DNA of 64,000 bases from Poa pratensis (taxonomy: Eukaryota; Streptophyta; Magnoliopsida; Poales; Poaceae), in contig CAMZMU010000041.1 of the NCBI GenBank assembly GCA_947311845.1, forward strand, positions 109,164,009 through 109,228,008. Reading direction: 5' to 3'. Position 1 is the stretch's first letter; each line of letters begins with the position of its first letter. Under the pieces are notes generated by a model. It ran no database searches. It had not been told where the DNA came from and saw only the letters and a list, made by a program, of their open reading frames with translations. Position numbers and translations under genes: made by a program. Of the stretch, positions 57,747 to 64,000 are shown piece by piece.

Positions 57747-57959
57747 ATCAACTACTACCAGTAGCAGTAAATAAGTTTTAATAACCATTACCAACCATCG
57801 ATAAGGATCCATATCATGCAGTAGCACGGTACTAAACTTAACTACAAAGTTTCCACACCCAAAAGGACTGCCAATGACATAGTTCCACTTCAAGTTCAAG
57901 CTGCGGCCTCTCATACCAAGAGACACAGCAAGCAGTCTAAATATATATAGGTATATATC

Positions 57960-59005
57960 TTACGGTATCATGATCAAATTTCTCGTGGGCATTCTGTCGA
58001 ACAGGTGACGTACGGCTCGAGTTGTACCTGGACAGTTGCTGTCGTTGAGGGCTCCGGCGAGGAAGAAGGAGAGGTGGAGCAGCGCGCCGTGAAGGATCGA
58101 GGGAGAGAGTGCAGGCACGGGGAAGGGAGCGGCGCTAGAGGCTGGCGGGGTCGCGGCCGATGGTGACGAGGTCGGGGTCGTGGCGAGGAGCACGAGCGGG
58201 GCGGGTCGAGCACGGGCGCATGGTGGGCGGCGCCGGTGCGGGTGGCGGTGGAGGTGCTCCTGGCCGTCGGAGGCGGGCGGGTCGAGCGAGGCGGGGTGGT
58301 GGACGCGGTGGCGAGTTGGGGCGGCGAGTGGCGGTGATGGTTGCCGAGGATTTGGGAGTTGGGGAGAGAGAGGCGGGCGCGGGGAGGGCCCACATGTAAG
58401 TGGGAGCAAAACAATTCTGTGGCGCACGGTTGGAGGGATGCGCCACAGAATCGCCACAGAATTCTGTTATTCTGTGGCGCACGGCTGGAAGGATGCGCCA
58501 CAGAATTCAGTTAAAAATATATTTTTTGTTAAATTTAAAGAAAGAACACACACATTTGTTATTCTTTTTTTTAAAATAGTTATTTTTAAAGAAAGAACAG
58601 ACACACATTTTAAAGAAAAGAATATACACACATTTTTTAGTAAACCATTATTTTATTCATGATATACATATATATGCTTAATTGTCTCACACACACACAC
58701 ACAAATTAATACACACAAAAATTCTTCTTCGTCCCGGCCGGTTCCGAGTTAGCTTCTCTTCTTTCCCTTCTTCGAAGTTGAATACTTTAGGCCAGGCACC
58801 TTGAGATTTCTTCGCGTGAACGGACAACCTTTAGTAGGTAGGGAGGTCTTCCTTCTTTCTTTACTAGTAGTAGGCATGTCGAAGTACTCATCGAATTTCT
58901 CCTCGATCTTCGGATCGCCGTTCTTGTCCAAGTCTTCCTCGTTGGCGTCTCCTTCCATTCCGATGATGCTCCTCTTGCCCCTCTGATGCATGTAAAATGC
59001 ATACA
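57960..59005 (-). mobile_element. Second CACTA fragment, minus strand
   Basis: 58417-58503 carries four TGTGGCGCA/TGCGCCACA motifs, the same subterminal repeat as at 18.55-18.79 kb. The minus strand at 58985-58749 encodes RGKRSIIGMEGDANEEDLDK and FDEYFDMPTTSKERRKTSLP, which resembles the C-terminal end of CACTA TNP2-type transposases (recall). The remainder of the transposase is cut off by a gypsy LTR starting at 58986. A GC-rich block (58.0-58.4 kb) lies between the repeats and the presumed far end. No terminal repeat is recognised. Confidence 0.55.
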
Positions 59006-59742
59006 TGAACTTTACATTTTATTACTTGATATTCCAACTTATTTGCAACTTATATGATGTTATATTTATGTTTTATAATGATTTTGGGGATTTTCTAAAC
59101 AATCCCCCCTCTTTTGGTTCTAACTCTGTTTTCAAGAAAACGTTTTTTTTAGGGTTTCGGACTTTCCGAGAGCTTCCGGACTCCAAAAAGGGCAAGGACA
59201 AAGAGCACGGTTTAGAATTTTTGAGACGAACACAATGGGCCTAAAATGAAGACCAGCAGCCCAGCCAGCTGGAAACTAGAGGGTCCCACGCGGTCAGATT
59301 CCCTGGCCGCATGGGACCACCTCTTTTCCCCCTCGTTGCTCCGATGCCGTCCGTTTTCGTCTCCGTGACTTCGTCTTGACCTAAAACCAACTATAAAAAG
59401 AGTCCCCCGAGGAGTTTCGCGAGGAGGCGGCGGAGAAACACGAAACACACAAAACAGAAGACATAAGGCTGCCGCCGGAGAAGATCGGAGGGGGGGAAAC
59501 GCTGCCGGAATCACCTCCGGAAGGCTCCTCCATCCCCCCTCCGGAGTCTCCATCAACACCAACATCAAGACCAGCACCATCTCCATCACCATCATCGTGA
59601 TCCACTTCATCCCCCTCATAGTTTGAGATTGTTGAACCCTCGCTATTGTTTAAGTGCTATTCTACCTGTGTATGATTAGCTACTTGTCATTGTTTTGTGG
59701 TGAGACTATATTTTCAGATTGTGTTGTATCATTTATACCACT
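58986..59742 (+). mobile_element. Truncated gypsy LTR (copy 1)
   Basis: Begins TGATGCATGTAAAATGCATA, identical to the start at 59743. It has a matching promoter region ('cgtcttgacctaaaa', TATA-like 'ctataaaaagag' near 59390) and then ends where LTR copy 2 begins. The later R-U5 part seen in copy 2 is missing, so copy 2 probably inserted into copy 1 or recombined with it. Its start interrupts the CACTA transposase frame. Confidence 0.7.
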
Positions 59743-61480
59743 GATGCATGTAAAATGCATACATGAACTTTACATTTTATTACATGTTATTCCATGTTAT
59801 TTGCATCATATAAGGGTTATATTCATGATTTATATTAAGTTTTGGGGATAATTAACAACTCCCCATTTTTCTAGAATTAACCCTGCGCTGTCAGAAAAGC
59901 CCTTTTTCTATATTTTGATGTTTCAGGAACCCAAACGACATCCAAATGACCTGAAACTTTACGGGGATCATTTTTTTGGAAGGAACGAAACGTAGGCGCA
60001 AAAGAATCGAAGAAACGGAGACCAGAAGGCCAAATGGGGTGGGCCCACGCGGCCAGATTCCTTGGCCGCATGGGGTCCCCCATCCTGGCCCTCGGGCCTC
60101 CGCTGTCGTCGATCTTTCTTCCCATAGGTTCGTCTTGACCTAAAAACGACTATATATAGACCCCGCAGGGCTTTCGCGAAAGGGAGCGCCGCCAGAACAC
60201 AGAAACCACGAAACGGAGATCTGGAGCTGAAGATTGGAGGGGGAAACTCCGGCGGGGCGCTGTCGGTGTGGTCTTCTTCCCCTCTAACAACATCTCCACC
60301 GACACCATGATGAAGAGGGAGTAGTCCACCCCTGGACTATGGGTTTGTAGAAGTAACTTATGTATCTCTCCTCTCTATGAGCTTCACTAATTAGTACCGT
60401 ATGAGAACATGATTACGGTCATCTATGTAATTCATTTGTGGTGGATCTTTATTATGAGTTAATACATGTTTGAGATTGCAATGGTTTTGTTTCAGTTATG
60501 AAAGTAGATGCATATTATGTACCCCGTTCTTATTTACTTGTCATAATCAAGCATGTTTATGAGAGCGTGTGAGGGGGAACGTGTGCATTAGTTGGAGTAA
60601 CGGAGGGTGGCTAGTGCAGTGAACGTGACAGATAGTTCTGCGATCCACTTGGGTTTTCTACCTTACTTTGTTGCCTCACTAGGGATAAACAAAAATACCA
60701 TGCTACCGGAGAGTGGATGTGACCTTGGCCACTATCTCCATGACTAGATCTAGCATGTTCTTATTTTAACTTCATGTCATTGAACTTATTGCTATGCTCT
60801 GATTTATCATAATTACTAAGGTGTTATGATTTAGTTCGCATCTTGGTGGAGCATAAGAGAGAGAACAACTTATACTTGAGATCTCTATGTTAGGACGTGA
60901 TGCCCACATTATTAATAACTTGTCAAACCATGTCTTGCCATCTTACATGTTAATTTTAGTGTTCCATTGTCTACCACATTATCAAGAGAGAGTGCATTTG
61001 TGAAACCATGAACCCCGGTCCATTTTTAATCATAAGAAACACCTTTCCAACACTTTTATCACCACTTTTGTTTGCTGCCATTATTAAATCCGAAAATACA
61101 AAAACACTTTTACATCTTGCATACATCATAAAAAACCCAAAAATATCATTTATCATTAGTACCACTATCCTTGCATATTTATTTACCACCATTGCATATT
61201 TACTTATTGTTTGCATTGCATATTATTTTATTATCATTCTCATACCTTGTGCTTGAAAACCACTTGGTGAGGTTGAGGGCACAAAACAATTTATTTTGTT
61301 ACAGGTTCTCAAGAGAAGGATAAGGAGATAACACCTGAAATACTGGTTCCCCGAGAGTTCGATATTAAACCCTCGAGTCACCCCTCGTGGGGAAAACTGT
61401 CTTCCACTACTACATACACTCTGCACTTGGAGTCTCAACCTAACCCATTTACTTTTCACGCAGGTACCACGCGAAGGGGC
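59743..61480 (+). mobile_element. Gypsy 5' LTR and leader (copy 2)
   Basis: Starts TGATGCATGTAAAATGCATA. TATA-like 'gactatatatagaccc' near 60150. A GC-rich leader follows (60.2-60.32 kb), then AT-rich R-U5 sequence that ends just before the primer-binding site at about 61490. The exact LTR end is not marked because no 3' LTR is in the window. Confidence 0.65.
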
Positions 61481-61493
61481 TAGCAACTGTTTT

Positions 61494-61557
61494 CTGGTGC
61501 CATTGTGGGGGAACTACGTGAAGGGCCATCAAGACGTTTTCTGGCGCCGTTGCCGGG
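61494..61557 (+). other. Primer binding site, duplicated
   Basis: TGGCGCCGTTGCCGGGGA at about 61540-61557 is the typical tRNA-complementary primer site of Triticeae gypsy elements. A diverged second copy, TGGTGCCATTGTGGGGGA, lies about 44 bases upstream, each preceded by 'ttttc'. Only the downstream one keeps the consensus. Confidence 0.75.
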
Positions 61558-61796
61558 GAACCATAGCTGAAAGGTTTATCCAAGGATCACTCACATCAAG
61601 TCAACTTCATCACCAACTTGTGTAACAACCTAAGCTTGGGGAAGTTGCACCTACGTGAGCATCATCTTATCCATCTTTACCTACAATCATTTTATTTTGT
61701 TTTGTTCTTGTCTTGCATATCATATTTATATTTCGGTTTGCACATTTTACTTTCAGTTTTGCATAAAAAATTAAAAACACATAAAAACTTGTTAAA

Positions 61797-62928
61797 ATGG
61801 AAGATAGCACTAAATTGTGTGACTACACAAACACTCCTAATGATCAATTTATTGCTAAGCCTATCACCACACCTAAGATAAATGCTGAGAGTTATGAAGT
61901 AAGTCCTAGTTTGTTGAACTTGATAACTAGGAAACAATTTAGCGGTAGAGCATGGGAAGATGGTCTTGAACATCTTAATAATTTTACCGGCATTTGTATT
62001 GTGCAAGACTTTAAGGAACCTGATATTGTGATGCCAAAATTATTCCCTTTTTCGCTAAAGGGAGAGGCAAAAGAGTGGGTACATTCACTACCCCTTGCTA
62101 AAGTTAAAACTTGGAGAGAATTAGAAAAGGCATTCCTTAGGAAATATTATCCCCTTTTGAAAGTTTGGCAACATAGAAACAAACTGGTCGATTCTATGCA
62201 TGTTGAGAAAAAGACTAGAAGTGAGGAGGTACTCCCTGCTAAGGAAACTATTATTGTTGTGAAAAAAGAGAAAAAAGTTAAGGAAGTTAAAATGCTTAGT
62301 GAAGTTAAGGAACCATTTGTTGATTTAGAGAAGTGTAGCTTGCATGAATTAATCTCTATCTTACAAAAATTTGCAAGTGATCCTTTTGTTAATATTAACC
62401 AAGCTGGTTTTGGTTCCTATATTGCTAATCATGTCTTAAAAGAAAAGATTGCTAGGTACAATCAAGAAGCTATGATACCACCTAAGCTTGGGGATATCTG
62501 GATCCCTAAGGTACTAGTAACCATTGGAAAAGAGACACACCATGCTATACTTGATCTAAGATCTAGTGTCTCTATATTATCTAAAACAACTATATGAAGT
62601 CCTTGAAATTAAAAATATTGAGAAATGCTCTATTGAACTTGCACTTGCTGATGATTCCATTAGACACGCTCTAGGAAAAGTAAGTGATGTTGTGGTAGAG
62701 TTACACATGACTTTTGTGCATGTTGATTTTCTAATCATGGACATGGGGAATAAAACCTCTAGTCCTATTATTTTGGGAAGACCTTTTCTTCGTACTACAG
62801 GTGCCATTATTGATTCAAAGGAATGGAATGTGAAGTTTCAGTTTCCACACAAGAAGAGCATGGAACACTTCCCAAGGAAGAGGGACACACCAAGGTTCAA
62901 GCTCCCTCATGAGCTACGTCCCCTTTGA
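61797..62928 (+). pseudogene. Gypsy gag-protease ORF with one frameshift
   Basis: Starts MEDSTKLCDYTNTPNDQF at 61797. The gag part contains FSLKGEAKEWVHSLPLAKVKTW and ELEKAFLRKYYPLLKV (residues about 85-125), the common retrotransposon gag core. A Lys-rich linker and a retropepsin-like domain follow: WIPKVLVTIGKETHHAILDL, where the active-site DLGAS box reads DLRSS. The frame breaks at 62597 by one base and continues as YEVLEIKNIEKCSIELALAD and PIILGRPFLRTTGAIIDSKE to 62928. The frameshift plus the altered active site mean the protease is dead. A live element would use these proteins to form virus-like particles. No polymerase follows. Confidence 0.9.
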
Positions 62929-64000
62929 TTATCAAGTAAGTAAGCCTAGCTATATGGCTATAAACGAAGCGCTTTACGGGAGGCAACCCGGTTGTTTTTG
63001 TTTAAGATTTTCTTTGAGTCCTCTTGCTGTAACAAGAGAGAAGTTTGTTAGTTTTGTTTCTGGGATTTTTAATAAAGAACCTAGTTTTACCTATTTTGGG
63101 TTTGAAAAGTTGCTATTCATTTTCGGAGAGTTTTCTGCCTACACGAAGTCTGTGCATGGTTTGATTTTTCATTTTTTTTTTCTGTAACTCCGATTGAGCT
63201 GTAATTTGAACCATAGCTTCAAATTTTCATCCTCTGTATACGTGATTTTTTTCAGATTTTTCTGACAAGTTTAAGTAGGGTAGAAAAATGAGTTTTGCTG
63301 CTGCTGTTTTTCTGGACAGATTATGTCTTGATATTGTTGGATGCATTCTTTGAGCTTTTTGCTTGAATCTTTTTGATTCAATTGAGTTTATAAGTAGGCA
63401 TACAACATTATATACTCTCTGGACATTCATATGAATTTTTGCCTAAGGATTTTAGGCAGCAAGGAACCTATTTGTTTATCACTACTAATATCACCCCACA
63501 GAAAAGAAATGGGAGAAATGGTGTTTTGAAGTTTTTTCCCAGGGATTAGAGGAGCTGCACCAAGAGCTATCCAAGGATGGTGAAGACCATGAGCTTGGGG
63601 ATGTCAAGACAACCCCACTGGACCAACACACTCTCGGTTTGCACACGTCTAACTTCTGTTTTTCGATCAAAGCACTTTATCGTATAAACTTGGAGCGTCT
63701 GTTTTATTTGCCTTTTGTTATTTCGGTTTGATTTTTATTTTCTTAAGACCACCACTATCATTTATATATGAGATAGCTACTGGAAGTTTGGGCTGAATTA
63801 TGTTGGATGCTATTAAATATATTGGGATAGGGATGTTTGAGTTGATTTTAAAAGATTCATATAGATGCATAATTCATGTGCTTTGAATGAATGTTAATTT
63901 GCAAGTGTGTTGTTAAGAGCTCTATGGACACTTATGCATGCATTTAGACGGTCAACTTTCTCCCTATTGCTAGCCCAAAAATTACAACAAGTAAAAAGCT
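62929..64000 (+). other. Gypsy 3' untranslated internal region
   Basis: After the protease stop comes 'gaagcgctttacgggaggcaacccgg', here at 62967-62992, a conserved tag I know from Triticeae gypsy elements downstream of the coding region. The remainder is AT-rich, with no RT, RNase H or integrase in any frame, and runs off the window. The element is therefore probably non-autonomous (gag-protease only), unless polymerase genes begin beyond 64000. Confidence 0.6.

Noticed and set aside
61494..61557. tRNA-like sequence
   Set aside because: It is a primer-binding site complementary to a tRNA end, not a tRNA gene; no cloverleaf.

Overview
The window looks like nuclear DNA of a grass, most probably a Triticeae cereal (wheat, barley, rye or Aegilops). 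The reasons are GT-AG spliced genes, a very high load of nested transposable elements, a gypsy-type primer binding site of the form TGGCGCCGTTGCCGGGGA, CACTA elements, Stowaway-like MITEs, and LRK10-like receptor kinases. The species assignment is inference. I saw no bacterial operon, CRISPR array, rRNA gene or tRNA gene.

Layout. 1-2.3 kb: LTR-retrotransposon-like debris and AT-rich spacer. 2.3-6.5 kb: an LRK10-like receptor kinase on the minus strand with two single-base frameshifts. 6.5-13.6 kb: diverged duplications of the kinase flanks, two retroposons (one with an 18-bp target-site duplication, TSD), and a remnant of a second kinase copy. 13.75-18.8 kb: a decayed CACTA transposon abutting a minus-strand LTR (18.8-20.1 kb). 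20.1-21.5 kb: more LTR-like sequence and spacer.

21.5-56.1 kb is the core. Three tandem plus-strand copies (A, B, C) encode an ankyrin-repeat plus TPR protein with eleven exons. Because A, B and C align exon by exon and intron by intron, they serve as empty-site references for each other, so many insertions can be placed to within a few bases. Copy A (21.68-33.42 kb) has a solo LTR in intron 4, a 4.9-kb LINE in intron 6 and frameshifts in exons 3 and 4. Copy B (34.8-43.6 kb) lost exon 1, carries a solo LTR inside exon 3, a Helitron-like element in intron 3, several retroposons and stop codons. Copy C (49.0-55.7 kb) is the only one with a continuous reading frame (422 codons over ten exons), but it ends early in exon 10. 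A hAT element with a perfect 8-bp TSD lies between B and C.

56.1-59.0 kb: MITE-like sequence, a lone ORF and a second CACTA fragment. 59-64 kb: a gypsy-type retroelement with two LTR copies, two primer-binding-site-like motifs and a gag-protease ORF; no reverse transcriptase or integrase is seen before the window ends.

The only gene likely to make a near-complete host protein is copy C. Its ankyrin repeats should bind a partner, and its TPR block keeps four of five residues of a chaperone-binding carboxylate clamp. The kinase would be a plasma-membrane sensor if its two homopolymer frameshifts are assembly errors. Most other sequence is mobile DNA in successive layers.
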